Part shown: positions 16,215 to 25,166 of the stretch, piece by piece
How positions within the stretch are numbered: position 1 is the first letter of the stretch
Layout: every line of letters starts with the position of its first letter
Source: Rhodococcus sp. 4CII
GTDB lineage: Bacteria > Actinomycetota > Actinomycetes > Mycobacteriales > Mycobacteriaceae
Length of the DNA: 64,000 nucleotides
Direction of reading: 5' to 3'
Assembly (NCBI RefSeq): GCF_014256275.1
Contig: NZ_JACCFE010000002.1
Span: forward strand, 3,576,001-3,640,000
The notes under the pieces: generated by a model
What the model was told of the DNA's origin: nothing
Databases searched by the model: none
Seen by the model: the letters and a program-made list of their open reading frames with translations, nothing else
Program-made: the position numbers and the translations under genes

Positions 16215-16269
16215 GGGGAGGGAGCCGGATGATGCGCTGCTCCTGGTGAGCACGCCCGGCTCCCTCCCC
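16215..16269 (+). other. Large intra-operon stem-loop
   Basis: A perfect 14-bp stem, GGGGAGGGAGCCGG at 16215-16228 and CCGGCTCCCTCCCC at 16256-16269, encloses a 27-base loop that can itself form a short stem (TGCTC with GAGCA). It lies in the 126-base gap between the BKACE gene and the MFS gene. It may be an attenuator, a partial terminator or an mRNA-stabilising element that sets a different level for the downstream PHA genes. Confidence 0.7.
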
Positions 16270-16308
16270 GCACTCCTTTATCACTCCTGTCGGCCATAGG
16301 AGGCCCTC

Positions 16309-17613
16309 ATGGGACTGCCCACCACCACCGCGGACGCGGTCGTCGAGACCACTGCACCCGCCCGACGGTCCCGGATGTATCCCTGGATCGTCTTCGCACT
16401 CACCTTCGGACTGCTGCTGTCGGACTACATGTCCCGGCAGGTTCTCAGCGCCGTCTTCCCCCTCCTCAAAACCGAATGGGCGCTGTCCGATTCACAGCTG
16501 GCATCGCTCAGCAGCATCGTCGCGCTGATGGTCGGACTGCTGACCCTCCCGCTGTCGCTGCTGGCCGACCGGTGGGGCCGGGTCAAGAGCCTGCTTCTCA
16601 TGGCCGTCCTGTGGAGCGCCGCCACCCTGCTCTGTGCGCTCGCCACCAATTACGAGCAGATGCTCGGCGCCCGATTCCTCGTCGGTGTCGGCGAAGCCGC
16701 CTACGGCAGTGTCGGCATCGCGGTGGTGCTCAGCGTGTTCGCCCCGCGTGTTCACTCCGCGCTCAGTGGCGCCTTCATGGGCGGCGGATCGTTCGGTTCC
16801 GTGATCGGTGTCGCCCTCGGCGGCGTCATCGCCGTCAACCTCGGCTGGCGCTGGTCGTTCGCCGCGATGGCCGTCTTCGGCCTCATCCTCGTCGCCCTGT
16901 TCCGTGTCCTGGTGTCCGAAAAGAAGCTGACGGACGCCGCCGTCCACGAAGACCCCGCCGACACCCCCACCGGTTTCCGGGCACCGCTCTCGAGCCTCTT
17001 CACCACACCCGCCGTCCTGCTGGCATACGTCGGTGGCGGTCTGCAGATGTTCACCGCAGGTGTCCTGCTGGCGTGGCTGCCGAGTTTCTTCAACCGGTCG
17101 TACGGCCTCGCCCCCGACAAGGCCGGTGCGATGGCGTCGATCTTCGTCCTCGCCGTCGGCAGCGGCATGGTGGTGTGCGGCATCATCACCGACCGCGTCA
17201 GCAGGCACGATCCGGCGAAGAAATGGACGACAGCCGTCGTGTACGGGGTGCTCTCGCTCGTGTTCCTCGGTGCCGGTTTCCAGATGCCTTCCGGGTCCGC
17301 CCAGCTGATCCTGATCGGTATCGGTGCCTTCTTCTCCGCCGGCTCGTCCGGTCCGATCGCCGCGATGGTCGCGAACCTCACCCACTCGTCGGTGCGTGCC
17401 TCGGCCTTCGGCACCCTCACACTCGCCAACAACCTCCTCGGACTGGCACTCGGCCCGTTCGTGGTCGGGCTGCTCGCCGACCGCTTCGGCCTCGTCACCG
17501 CCCTGCAGATCGCGCCCCTGATCTACGTCGTCGCGATCGCCGCCCTGATTCTCGGCAAACGCGCCTACCCGGCCGGACGCCGCAAGCTCGCCGCCCTCAC
17601 CGCCATCTCATAG
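16309..17613 (+). CDS. MFS transporter
   Basis: A 434-residue major facilitator protein with 12 predicted helices. The loop between helices 2 and 3 has PLSLLADRWGRVKSLLLM, the classical MFS signature, and helix 4-5 has GARFLVGVGEAAYGSVG. ATG at 16309 has AGGAGG seven bases upstream. It lies within the AraC-controlled run, between BKACE and a small hydrolase, so it probably imports the compound catabolised by the dioxygenase and BKACE. The N-terminal 20 residues are threonine/alanine-rich and cytoplasmic. Substrate unknown; closeness to aromatic-acid or sugar-acid symporters cannot be judged by eye. Confidence 0.87.
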   Translation: MGLPTTTADAVVETTAPARRSRMYPWIVFALTFGLLLSDYMSRQVLSAVFPLLKTEWALSDSQLASLSSIVALMVGLLTLPLSLLADRWGRVKSLLLMAVLWSAATLLCALATNYEQMLGARFLVGVGEAAYGSVGIAVVLSVFAPRVHSALSGAFMGGGSFGSVIGVALGGVIAVNLGWRWSFAAMAVFGLILVALFRVLVSEKKLTDAAVHEDPADTPTGFRAPLSSLFTTPAVLLAYVGGGLQMFTAGVLLAWLPSFFNRSYGLAPDKAGAMASIFVLAVGSGMVVCGIITDRVSRHDPAKKWTTAVVYGVLSLVFLGAGFQMPSGSAQLILIGIGAFFSAGSSGPIAAMVANLTHSSVRASAFGTLTLANNLLGLALGPFVVGLLADRFGLVTALQIAPLIYVVAIAALILGKRAYPAGRRKLAALTAIS

Positions 17614-17617
17614 GAAA

Positions 17618-18223
17618 ATGGAGCCGATTGTGACCTCCTCCCCCGAACCGACCGTGGTGATCGTGCCCGGGCTGCGCGATCACGTTGCCGACCATTGGCA
17701 GACGTTGCTCGCGGAGCGACTCGACGCCGTGCGGACGGTGCCGCCGCTCGAGCGGGACAAGCTCAGTCTCGCCGCGCGGATCGCCGCCCTCGACACCGTT
17801 CTCGACGACATCGACGGTCCGGTGGTGCTCGTCGCGCACAGCGCGGGCGTGGCGATCACGGTGCACTGGGCCCAGCAGGCGTCCCGCCCCGTCCAGGGCG
17901 CCCTGCTGGCCACCCCGCCGGACCTCGAGGAACCGCTGCCCGCGGGCTACCCCACCCCCGCGGACCTCGAACAGGGCGGCTGGAATCCCGTTCCCCGGCG
18001 CCGGCTCCCGTTCCCCAGCATCGTGGCCGCGAGCACCGACGACCCGATGGCCCGGTTTCGGCGGGTCGCCGGGATGGCCGAGTCGTGGGGCAGCAAGCTC
18101 GTCGACCTCGGCGCCGTCGGCCACCTCAATCCCGTCGCCGGCTACGGGTACTGGCCGTACGCCGAAGAGCTGCTCCGCGAGCTGATCAACTCGACTGCCA
18201 CCCCCGCCGCGTCGTTCGCGTAG
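17618..18223 (+). CDS. RBBP9/YdeN family alpha/beta hydrolase
   Basis: A 201-residue small serine hydrolase of the RBBP9/YdeN family. The N-terminal VVIVPGLRDHVADHWQTLL replaces the usual oxyanion-loop motif, the nucleophile is the serine in LVAHSAGVAIT (about residue 73), and the acid and histidine appear in ASTDDPMARF and GAVGHLNPVAG. ATG at 17618 lies 4 bases after the MFS stop and has only a short AGGA; an in-frame GTG at 17630, preceded by ATGGAG with good spacing, is an alternative start giving 197 residues. Family members cleave short esters or amides; in this operon it may release the acid that the next gene activates. Confidence 0.82.
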   Translation: MEPIVTSSPEPTVVIVPGLRDHVADHWQTLLAERLDAVRTVPPLERDKLSLAARIAALDTVLDDIDGPVVLVAHSAGVAITVHWAQQASRPVQGALLATPPDLEEPLPAGYPTPADLEQGGWNPVPRRRLPFPSIVAASTDDPMARFRRVAGMAESWGSKLVDLGAVGHLNPVAGYGYWPYAEELLRELINSTATPAASFA

Positions 18224-18263
18224 CGCCACCCCACCGTTCCGCTCCCCGACGAGAAAGTTCCCC

Positions 18264-19835
18264 GTGCTCAACCTCTCCGTACTTCTCGAAGACTCGGCCC
18301 GCCGATTCCCCGACCGCGTCGCCCTGGTGCTCGGTGACCAGCGCATGACCTACGCCGAACTCGACGCCCAGTCGAACCGGGTCGCGAACCTGCTGGTGTC
18401 GGCGGGCATCGAACCTGGCGACAAGATTGCGCTGTCGTGCCCCAACATTCCGCAGTTTCCCGTCGTCTACTACGGAATCCTCAAGGCGGGGGCGGTGGTC
18501 GTACCGCTCAACGTCCTGCTCAAGGACCGTGAGATCGCGTATCACCTCGACGATTCCGATGCCAAGGCCTACTTCTGCTACCAGGGCACCCCCGAACTAC
18601 CGATTGGCGAGTACGGACTGTCCGGCTTCGCGCAGAGTCCGCGCTGCCGCGCCCTGTTCCGCATCACCACCGACCCGGCCGCCCCCGCCATGATCGACGG
18701 CGTCGGGACACTCGCCGACGCCCTCGCGCGGCACGACGGTCACTTCGACGCCGTGGTCCGCGAACCCGGGGACACCGCCGTCATCCTCTACACGAGCGGC
18801 ACCACCGGAAAACCCAAGGGCGCCGAACTCACCCACGCCAACATGGCGCTCAACGCGCTGACCGCCAACCGGCTGTTCGACAGCACTCCCGCGACCCACG
18901 ACCGGTACCTGGTGACCCTGCCGCTGTTCCATTCCTTCGGCCAGACCGTCACCCTCAACGCCGGCATCTCGGTGGGTGCCACCCTCGTGCTGCTGCCCCG
19001 GTTCGAGGCCCGCGCCGCACTCGACCTCATCGAGCGGGAGGACATCACCGTCTTCGCCGGGGTGCCCACCATGTACTGGGGACTGCTCGGCGCCCTCGAC
19101 GAGCACCCCGTCGACATCGACCGCATCGCACGGAACATGCGCCGTGCCATCTCCGGCGGCGCCGCGCTGCCGGTGGAGATCCTCACTCGGTTCGCCGACA
19201 GGTTCGGCGTGCAGATCCTCGAGGGCTACGGCCTGTCCGAGACGTCGCCGCTCGCGACGTTCAGCGATCCCGCTCTCGAACCCCGGCCCGGCTCGATCGG
19301 CGTTCCCGTCTGGGGCATCCAGGCGCGCCTCGTCGACAAGGAGTGGAACACCGTCACCGGCACCGACCGGATCGGTGAGATCGCACTGTGCGGCCACAAC
19401 ATCATGAAGGGCTACTACAACCGTCCCGAGGCCACAGCGGAAGTGTTGCGCGACGGCTGGTTCCGCACCGGCGACCTCGCGCGCGTCGACGAAGACGGCT
19501 TCTACTACATCGTCGACCGCGCCAAGGACCTCATCGTGCGCGGCGGTTTCAACGTCTACCCCCGCGAGATCGAGGACGTCCTCATCGGGCACGACGCCGT
19601 CTCCCTCGCCGCTGTCGTCGGTGTCCCCGACGACAGCCACGGCGAGGAGGTCAAGGCGTACGTCATCCTCGAGGCGGGTGCACGAGTCACCGCCGACGAG
19701 CTGATCGCCTGGTCCAAGCAGCAGATGGCGAGCTACAAATACCCCCGCACCGTCGAATTCGTCGACTCCCTGCCGATGACCGCGACCGGCAAGATCCTCA
19801 AACGCGAACTCGGCCGCACCCCGGCCGCGCTCTGA
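18264..19835 (+). CDS. Acyl-CoA synthetase (AMP-forming)
   Basis: A 523-residue ANL-superfamily ligase that activates a carboxylic acid with ATP and coenzyme A. The phosphate-binding motif LYTSGTTGKPKGAELTH lies at about 175-191, the adenine motif ILEGYGLSETSP near 318, the hinge region GWFRTGDLARVDEDGF near 400, and the catalytic lysine in ATGKILKREL near the C-terminus. GTG at 18264. It lies 16 bases before the PHA synthase gene, which suggests that it supplies acyl-CoA precursors or re-activates hydroxy acids freed by the depolymerase two genes downstream. Chain length cannot be told from sequence. A second ligase of a different subgroup occurs at 36714. Confidence 0.9.
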   Translation: MLNLSVLLEDSARRFPDRVALVLGDQRMTYAELDAQSNRVANLLVSAGIEPGDKIALSCPNIPQFPVVYYGILKAGAVVVPLNVLLKDREIAYHLDDSDAKAYFCYQGTPELPIGEYGLSGFAQSPRCRALFRITTDPAAPAMIDGVGTLADALARHDGHFDAVVREPGDTAVILYTSGTTGKPKGAELTHANMALNALTANRLFDSTPATHDRYLVTLPLFHSFGQTVTLNAGISVGATLVLLPRFEARAALDLIEREDITVFAGVPTMYWGLLGALDEHPVDIDRIARNMRRAISGGAALPVEILTRFADRFGVQILEGYGLSETSPLATFSDPALEPRPGSIGVPVWGIQARLVDKEWNTVTGTDRIGEIALCGHNIMKGYYNRPEATAEVLRDGWFRTGDLARVDEDGFYYIVDRAKDLIVRGGFNVYPREIEDVLIGHDAVSLAAVVGVPDDSHGEEVKAYVILEAGARVTADELIAWSKQQMASYKYPRTVEFVDSLPMTATGKILKRELGRTPAAL

Positions 19836-19851
19836 CACCGAAAGCACCAGC

Positions 19852-21549
19852 GTGAGCACCACTTCCCTGCCGATCGTCCCCGATGAGCTCACCGCTCCCC
19901 TCGACCTCCTCCTCACCAGCGGAACCCGCGATGTCGCGGCGCGCATGCTCCCCGACAGCTCGTGGGCCCGTCTCGGGCGCAGTCTCGCCCGCCGCCCGGG
20001 TACCGTCGCCCGGCGCGGCGGCGCCCTCGCCCGCGAACTCGGCGCCATTGCCGTCGGCAGCTCCGACCGTTCGCCCGCGAAGGCGGACAAACGCTTCGGC
20101 GACGCCGCGTGGCAGCAGAATCCGGGCCTGCGCCGGGCGATGCAGGCGTACCTCGCGACGTCGCACACCGCCGCCGCCCTCCTCGACGACGCCGAACTCG
20201 ACTGGCGAGACCACGAGCGGATGCGCTTCGTCCTCGAGAACCTCGTCGAAGGCCTGTCCCCCACCAACAATCCCCTCCTCAGCCCGCTGGGCTGGAAGGC
20301 AATGGTGGACACGGGCGGTCTCAGCGCGGCACGCGGGGTCCGCGCGCTCGTCCGCGACCTGCGGTCGAGGCCTCGCGTGCCCGCCATGGTCGAGCCCGAC
20401 GCGTTCACCGTCGGGGAGGACGTGGCGGCGACACAGGGTGCAGTGGTGCTGCAAACCCGCATCTTCGAACTGATCCACTACACGCCGCAGACGGAAAAGG
20501 TCCACGCCACACCGCTGTTGATCGTCCCGCCCGTCATCAACAAGTACTACATCCTCGACATCGCTCCGGGCCGCAGCCTGATCGAGTACCTGCTGCAGCA
20601 GGGCCAGCAGGTCTTCGCGATCTCCTGGCGCAACCCTCACGCCCGGCACCGGGACTGGGATGCCGACACCTATGGTGCGGCGATCGTCGAGGCGCTCGAC
20701 GCGGTGCAGTGCGTCGCCGGGACCGACAACGCGCACCTCCTCGGCACCTGCTCGGGCGGGATCCTCGCGGCAATGGTCGCCGCGCATCTCACCGACATCG
20801 GCGAGGGCGACCGTATCGCCGGCCTCACCCTCGCCGTCACCGTCCTCGACCAGACGCGGGCCGGTACCGCGGCGGCAATGATGAGCGAGCGTGCCGCCGC
20901 GGCCGCGCTCCGTGACTCGGCCGCCCGGGGATACCTCGACGGCCACACCCTCGCCGAGATGTTCGCCTGGCTGCGCCCGACCGACCTGGTCTGGCGGTAC
21001 TGGGTGAACAACTACGTGCAAGGACGGTCTCCCGCCGCCTTCGACGTACTGTTCTGGAACTCGGACACCACCCGTATGGCGGCGGCACTGCACCGCGATC
21101 TCGTCCTGCTCGGTCTGCGCAACGCCCTGACCACTCCGGGCGCGGCGACCATGCTCGGCACGTCCGTCGACCTGGCCTCCGTCACTGCCGACGCGTACGT
21201 CGTCGGCGGTTCCGCAGACCATCTCTGCCCGTGGCAGTCCACCTACCGGAGCGCTCGCCTCCTCGGCAGCAAGGACTCTCGGTTCGTGCTGTCGTCGAAC
21301 GGTCACATCGCCTCACTCGTGAACCCGCCGGGCAATCCGCGGGCGTCCTTCCGATTCGGTCAGCCCGACTCGCAGTCTCCGGACGAGTGGCTGGCCGCGG
21401 CGGAAACCGCGACCGACTCGTGGTGGCCCGACTACGGTCGCTGGCTGGCCGAACGCAGCGGACCCGATGTCGACGCACCCCACACCCTCGGCGCACGGCA
21501 ATTCCCACCCGTCGCACCCGCACCGGGCACCTACGTCCACCACAGCTGA
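19852..21549 (+). CDS. phaC: Poly(3-hydroxyalkanoate) synthase
   Basis: A 565-residue PHA synthase. The lipase-box-like motif GTCSGG holds the catalytic cysteine C300; the aspartate D456 (GSADHLCPW) and histidine H485 (SNGHIASLVNPPGNP) complete the triad, and FAISWRNP near 256 and the VNNYVQG/DVLFWNSD region near 386-404 are also family signatures. Length and composition fit class I or II synthases, which act without a PhaE/PhaR partner. GTG at 19852 is 16 bases after the ligase gene. It polymerises (R)-3-hydroxyacyl-CoA into granules. Next comes an R-specific hydratase that can supply monomers and a depolymerase that can release them, so the cluster holds both making and breaking steps. No phasin gene is seen. 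Confidence 0.93.
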   Translation: MSTTSLPIVPDELTAPLDLLLTSGTRDVAARMLPDSSWARLGRSLARRPGTVARRGGALARELGAIAVGSSDRSPAKADKRFGDAAWQQNPGLRRAMQAYLATSHTAAALLDDAELDWRDHERMRFVLENLVEGLSPTNNPLLSPLGWKAMVDTGGLSAARGVRALVRDLRSRPRVPAMVEPDAFTVGEDVAATQGAVVLQTRIFELIHYTPQTEKVHATPLLIVPPVINKYYILDIAPGRSLIEYLLQQGQQVFAISWRNPHARHRDWDADTYGAAIVEALDAVQCVAGTDNAHLLGTCSGGILAAMVAAHLTDIGEGDRIAGLTLAVTVLDQTRAGTAAAMMSERAAAAALRDSAARGYLDGHTLAEMFAWLRPTDLVWRYWVNNYVQGRSPAAFDVLFWNSDTTRMAAALHRDLVLLGLRNALTTPGAATMLGTSVDLASVTADAYVVGGSADHLCPWQSTYRSARLLGSKDSRFVLSSNGHIASLVNPPGNPRASFRFGQPDSQSPDEWLAAAETATDSWWPDYGRWLAERSGPDVDAPHTLGARQFPPVAPAPGTYVHHS

Positions 21550-21575
21550 CCCCTCGCCACGATCACAGGAACACC

Positions 21576-22028
21576 ATGACCATGCACCTCACCCAGCCCA
21601 CCGACCTTCTCGCGTTGGTCGGACAGACCATCGGCACCACCGGCACATTCAAGATCTTGCAGAGCCAGGTCGACCTGTTCGCCGACGCGACCGGGGACCA
21701 CCAGTGGATCCACACCGATCCGGAACGCGCCGCATCCGGCCCCTTCGGCCGCACCATCGCGCACGGCTACCTGACGTTGTCGCTGGTACCGAGCATCCTC
21801 GCCGAGGTACTCACCGTCGACGGCATGGACGCGGCCCTCAACTACGGGCTGAACAAGGTGCGTTTCCCGGCGCCCGTGCCGGTCGGCTCCGCGTTGCGCG
21901 CCACCGTGTCCGTCACCGCGGCCCAGCAGAAGCCCGCCGGTATCGAGGTCGTGTTCGGGGTGACCTGCGAGATCGACGGCGGCACCCGGCCGGTCTGCGT
22001 CGCCGACGTCGTGGTGCTCTACACGTGA
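21576..22028 (+). CDS. phaJ: MaoC-like (R)-specific enoyl-CoA hydratase
   Basis: A 150-residue single hot-dog domain protein. The hydratase motif FADATGDHQWIHTD (35-48) holds the catalytic D41/H46 pair, followed by GPFGRTIAHGYLTLSL, typical of PhaJ-like (R)-specific enoyl-CoA hydratases. ATG at 21576 has ACAGGA upstream. It sits between PHA synthase and PHA depolymerase genes, so conversion of beta-oxidation enoyl-CoA into (R)-3-hydroxyacyl-CoA for polymerisation is the likely role. The stop overlaps the next start by 4 bases (GTGA at 22025-22028), so the hydratase and depolymerase are translationally coupled. Other MaoC roles are possible but context favours PhaJ. Confidence 0.88.
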   Translation: MTMHLTQPTDLLALVGQTIGTTGTFKILQSQVDLFADATGDHQWIHTDPERAASGPFGRTIAHGYLTLSLVPSILAEVLTVDGMDAALNYGLNKVRFPAPVPVGSALRATVSVTAAQQKPAGIEVVFGVTCEIDGGTRPVCVADVVVLYT

Positions 22029-22855
22029 CCGTGACCGAATTGTTCGGCGGGAGCGACCGGTTCGACGACCGTGTCGTTCGCGTCCGCGGGCGGCGGATCC
22101 GGGTCCGTATCCGGCCCGGCACCGGTGTGCCCCTGGTTCTCTGCAACGGCATCGGTGCGGGCCTGGAAGTGCTGGACCCGCTGGTCGCCGCGCTCGATCC
22201 GAAGGCGACGATCATCCGCTTCGACGTCCCGGGCACCGGCCGTTCGCCGGCATCACCGGTCCCGTACGGAATTCCCTCGCTCGCATGCGGTCTGGGCCGC
22301 CTCCTCACCGAGCTCGGAGTCGGTGCCGTCGACGTCCTCGGGCTGTCGTGGGGCGGAGCACTGGCTCAGCAGTTCGCCGTGCAGAATCCGCGACGGTGCC
22401 GGCGCCTCGTTCTCGTCGCCACCGGGACCGGTGCCCTGATGGTTCCCGGCCACCCGCGCGTACTCGCGAAGATGCTGACACCGAGGCGATTCACCGACAC
22501 CCGCTACGCGGCGGCCATCGCGGGCGAACTGTACGGTGGCACCGCCCGGCGAGGCGGAGACGACGTGGCACGAGTGTTCCGGAAACAGGCGCACGCCGGC
22601 TCGCGGACCGGCTACGTCCACCAGCTTCTCGCGGGTGCGATGTGGACCAGCCTGCCGGTGCTGCCGCTCGTGCGGCAACGCACGCTGATCGTCGCGGGCA
22701 CCGACGACCCCATCATTCCGCTCCTCAACGCACACATCATGAATGCCCTTCTGCCACACGCGACGTTGCACGTCCACCCCGGCGGTCACGTCGACATCAT
22801 CACCGATCCGAAGAATCTCGCCCCGGCGGTCACATCCTTCCTTTCGGCGCCGTAG
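22025..22855 (+). CDS. phaZ: Intracellular poly(3-hydroxyalkanoate) depolymerase
   Basis: A 276-residue alpha/beta hydrolase that resembles the intracellular medium-chain PHA depolymerases of pseudomonads: LVLCNGIGAGLEVLDPLV near the N-terminus, the nucleophile S108 in GLSWGGALAQQFA, RLVLVATGTGALMVPGHPRV, the acid in GTDDPIIPL and the histidine in GGHVDIITDP. GTG at 22025 overlaps the hydratase stop by 4 bases. It ends the nine-gene plus-strand run, 21 bases before a convergent gene. Release of (R)-3-hydroxyalkanoates from granules is the expected reaction; the upstream acyl-CoA ligase could return them to CoA esters. Confidence 0.87.
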   Translation: MTVTELFGGSDRFDDRVVRVRGRRIRVRIRPGTGVPLVLCNGIGAGLEVLDPLVAALDPKATIIRFDVPGTGRSPASPVPYGIPSLACGLGRLLTELGVGAVDVLGLSWGGALAQQFAVQNPRRCRRLVLVATGTGALMVPGHPRVLAKMLTPRRFTDTRYAAAIAGELYGGTARRGGDDVARVFRKQAHAGSRTGYVHQLLAGAMWTSLPVLPLVRQRTLIVAGTDDPIIPLLNAHIMNALLPHATLHVHPGGHVDIITDPKNLAPAVTSFLSAP

Positions 22856-22876
22856 CGGTGGGCTGTGCACAACGGG

Positions 22877-24589
22877 TCAGCCGTCCGCTCCCATCTCGGC
22901 GAGGACGGTCCTGAGGCGGTCGTTGTCCGACGGCGTCCAGCCGGGGGGCGGCAGGATCGCGCTCCACGCATCGGCGATGTCGACGACGTAGGAATGCCCG
23001 TGCCCGTCGGGGACCCCCGTCGAGACCGCCATGTCGGCCGCAACCTGCAGGAACGTCACGAACGGGAACCACTGCGTGCTGTCGAGGACGTCGTATCCGC
23101 GATCCTCCCGCAGCCAGTCGGGCTTGTTCAGCAGCAGCTCCGGCGACCACCAGACGATCGGGTCCGACGGGTGCTGCAGATACACCATTCGCGGAAGCCC
23201 CCACGGGGCGTCGGGGCGCGGCAGGTCTTCCGGCGCCCGCGCGCCGAAACGCACGGTCTCGCCCTCCTCGTAGACCGGAAGCCATTCGGGCGAACCCGGG
23301 TCGCGGTTCGTGGTGACGTCGGTCCAGATCGTATTGGCGTTGGGCGGTCCGGTGAACAGGACGCCGTCGGTGCGGGCCTCGACGTCGTCGACGTTGCCGA
23401 ATGCGCTTTCGCCGCCGAAGGAGCCGAGGCTCTCCCCCATCACGACGAGCTTGGGACGGGTCTCCGGTGGCAATACCTTCCACTTGTCGTACACCGCGTC
23501 GAACAACGCCTCCCCGGCCTGATGCGCCCGCTCCTTGTCCACGAGGAAGGACAGCCAGCTCGGAAGATAGGAGTACTGCAACCCGACCATCGCGGTGTCG
23601 CCGTTGTACATGTATTCCAGAGACGCGACGAGGCTCTCGTTGATCCACCCGGTGCCGGTGGTGGTCGCCACGCCCACCACCGCACGATCGAAGCCGCCGG
23701 CGCGTTCGAGTTCGTCCGCCGCCACCTGCGCGTTCTCGCGGATCGAATCGCCGCCGCTGGCGAGCCCGGCGTAGGTCCGGATCGGCTCCAGCGCCGGCCG
23801 TCCCCCGTTGAACGCGGACAGCTCGTCGACGGTCGGCGCGCGTGAGATGAAGGAGCGGCCCTGCCGTCCCAGCGAATCCCACGTGACCATCGACTCCGGT
23901 CCGCCCGACCGCAGTGTCGAGGTCGGTGGCTCGTCGCCCGCCTTGGTCTCCTGGTTGACGGCGGCGAACGAATTGTTCAGGCCCGTCATGATCACGCGCA
24001 CCACCGCGCCGTTGACGAGCGCGACGAGCAGCGCCACCACCACTACGCCGATCACCGTCGCCGACACCCGCCGCGGCACCACCCGGCTGACCTTGCGCTC
24101 GACCCACCGCACCGCCCGTAGCAGCACCCGGGCGAGCGCAACGAACAGAACGAAGACCAGCATCGCCACGATCACCATGACCAGGTATCCCGTCCACGGG
24201 AACGGGGCGGCACTCATGATCTCCCGCAGCTGGGACTGCCAGTTCCCGAACCACACCAGCATCGCTGCGGTTCCGACGAGTCCGATCACCATCGACACCC
24301 GGCGAACCACGACCTTCACGTGGGCCGGTGCCTCGCGCTGCACCAGATAGCGCACCAATTTGGAGCCCAGGAACCCGAGGGCGTAGCCGACGGCCGCCGA
24401 CACGCCTGTGACGAGTCCTTGGAAGAACGGACCGCGGGGCAGAAGCGTCGGTGTCAGCGACAGCCATACGAACAGTACGGCGATCACCAGTCCGCCGAAC
24501 GCATACCGGTCGGGCAGTCGGCGCCGGTACCCCGGCTGCCGGTCAGTACTCGTTTCCTCGGGCGCGCCGTCGATCACTTCGGTCGTCAT
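22877..24589 (-). CDS. Membrane-anchored alpha/beta hydrolase (Abhydrolase_9 type)
   Basis: A 570-residue protein with an N-terminal block of about four membrane helices (about 30-180, including FVWLSLTPTLLPRGPFFQGL) followed by an external or cytoplasmic hydrolase domain. The nucleophile motif is VVMGESLGSFG near residue 370, with LVDKERAHQAGEALFDAVY before it and VVWWSPELLL near 495. This two-part layout matches the actinobacterial PF15420/PF10081 family. ATG at 24589 has GGAGAGG upstream; the open frame extends further without hydrophobic or family content. It converges on phaZ. The family is common next to cell-envelope genes, but its substrate is unknown. Confidence 0.85.
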   Translation of the reverse strand: MTTEVIDGAPEETSTDRQPGYRRRLPDRYAFGGLVIAVLFVWLSLTPTLLPRGPFFQGLVTGVSAAVGYALGFLGSKLVRYLVQREAPAHVKVVVRRVSMVIGLVGTAAMLVWFGNWQSQLREIMSAAPFPWTGYLVMVIVAMLVFVLFVALARVLLRAVRWVERKVSRVVPRRVSATVIGVVVVALLVALVNGAVVRVIMTGLNNSFAAVNQETKAGDEPPTSTLRSGGPESMVTWDSLGRQGRSFISRAPTVDELSAFNGGRPALEPIRTYAGLASGGDSIRENAQVAADELERAGGFDRAVVGVATTTGTGWINESLVASLEYMYNGDTAMVGLQYSYLPSWLSFLVDKERAHQAGEALFDAVYDKWKVLPPETRPKLVVMGESLGSFGGESAFGNVDDVEARTDGVLFTGPPNANTIWTDVTTNRDPGSPEWLPVYEEGETVRFGARAPEDLPRPDAPWGLPRMVYLQHPSDPIVWWSPELLLNKPDWLREDRGYDVLDSTQWFPFVTFLQVAADMAVSTGVPDGHGHSYVVDIADAWSAILPPPGWTPSDNDRLRTVLAEMGADG

Positions 24590-24760
24590 GGCGTCTCGTC
24601 CTCTCCGCGGCAGGCGGACTCGGGGGTTTTCATCTTCCGCTGCCACGCAGAGCAAGGTCAATTGCACGCGCGTCCCGGCATCTACCTGACAACGGTCACT
24701 CTCCGGGGGGATAATTCATTACGCCAGTTCATTTCGTATTCTGACGAAAGAGGATCGGTC

Positions 24761-25159
24761 ATGTCCGACGAATCACTGGTCAAGCAAGGCGTGGCAAAGG
24801 GAACTTCGATGGGCGGGGCGGTTCTGCTCGTCACCGTCGGTGTGCTCGAGTTTCTCCAAGGGATCTCCGCGATAGCCAAGGACGACGTGATCGTCGTGGG
24901 CATCGAGTACACCTACAAATTCGACGTCACTGCCTGGGGATGGGTCCATCTCGTGCTCGGTGTGATCGTTGCGGCCGTCGGTGCGGCGCTGTTCACCGGG
25001 GCGACGTGGGCGCGAGTAGCAGCCATGGTGTTGTGTGCGCTGTCGATCTTCGTCAACTTCCTGTGGTTGCCCTATTACCCGCTGTGGGCCATCACGATCA
25101 TCGCGCTGAACGCCGTCGTGATCTGGGCGGTAGCAACCTGGAATCCCGACGAGATCTGA
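24761..25159 (+). CDS. DUF7144-type four-helix membrane protein (copy 1)
   Basis: A 132-residue membrane protein with four predicted helices and a conserved pattern: KQGVAKGTSMGGAVLLVTVG, a VGIEYTYKFDVTAWGWVHL segment before the second helix, ALFTGATWARV and NFLWLPYYPLW. ATG at 24761 is preceded by AAGAGGATCGG. A close paralogue of identical length lies at 28266-28664. The gene is followed after 7 bases by a larger membrane protein, probably in one transcript. The 171 bases upstream, shared with the divergent hydrolase gene, are AT-richer than the surroundings and must carry its promoter. Function unknown; the repeated aromatic and proline positions suggest a small membrane module rather than a transporter. 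Confidence 0.8.
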   Translation: MSDESLVKQGVAKGTSMGGAVLLVTVGVLEFLQGISAIAKDDVIVVGIEYTYKFDVTAWGWVHLVLGVIVAAVGAALFTGATWARVAAMVLCALSIFVNFLWLPYYPLWAITIIALNAVVIWAVATWNPDEI

Positions 25160-25166
25160 GCGACGA

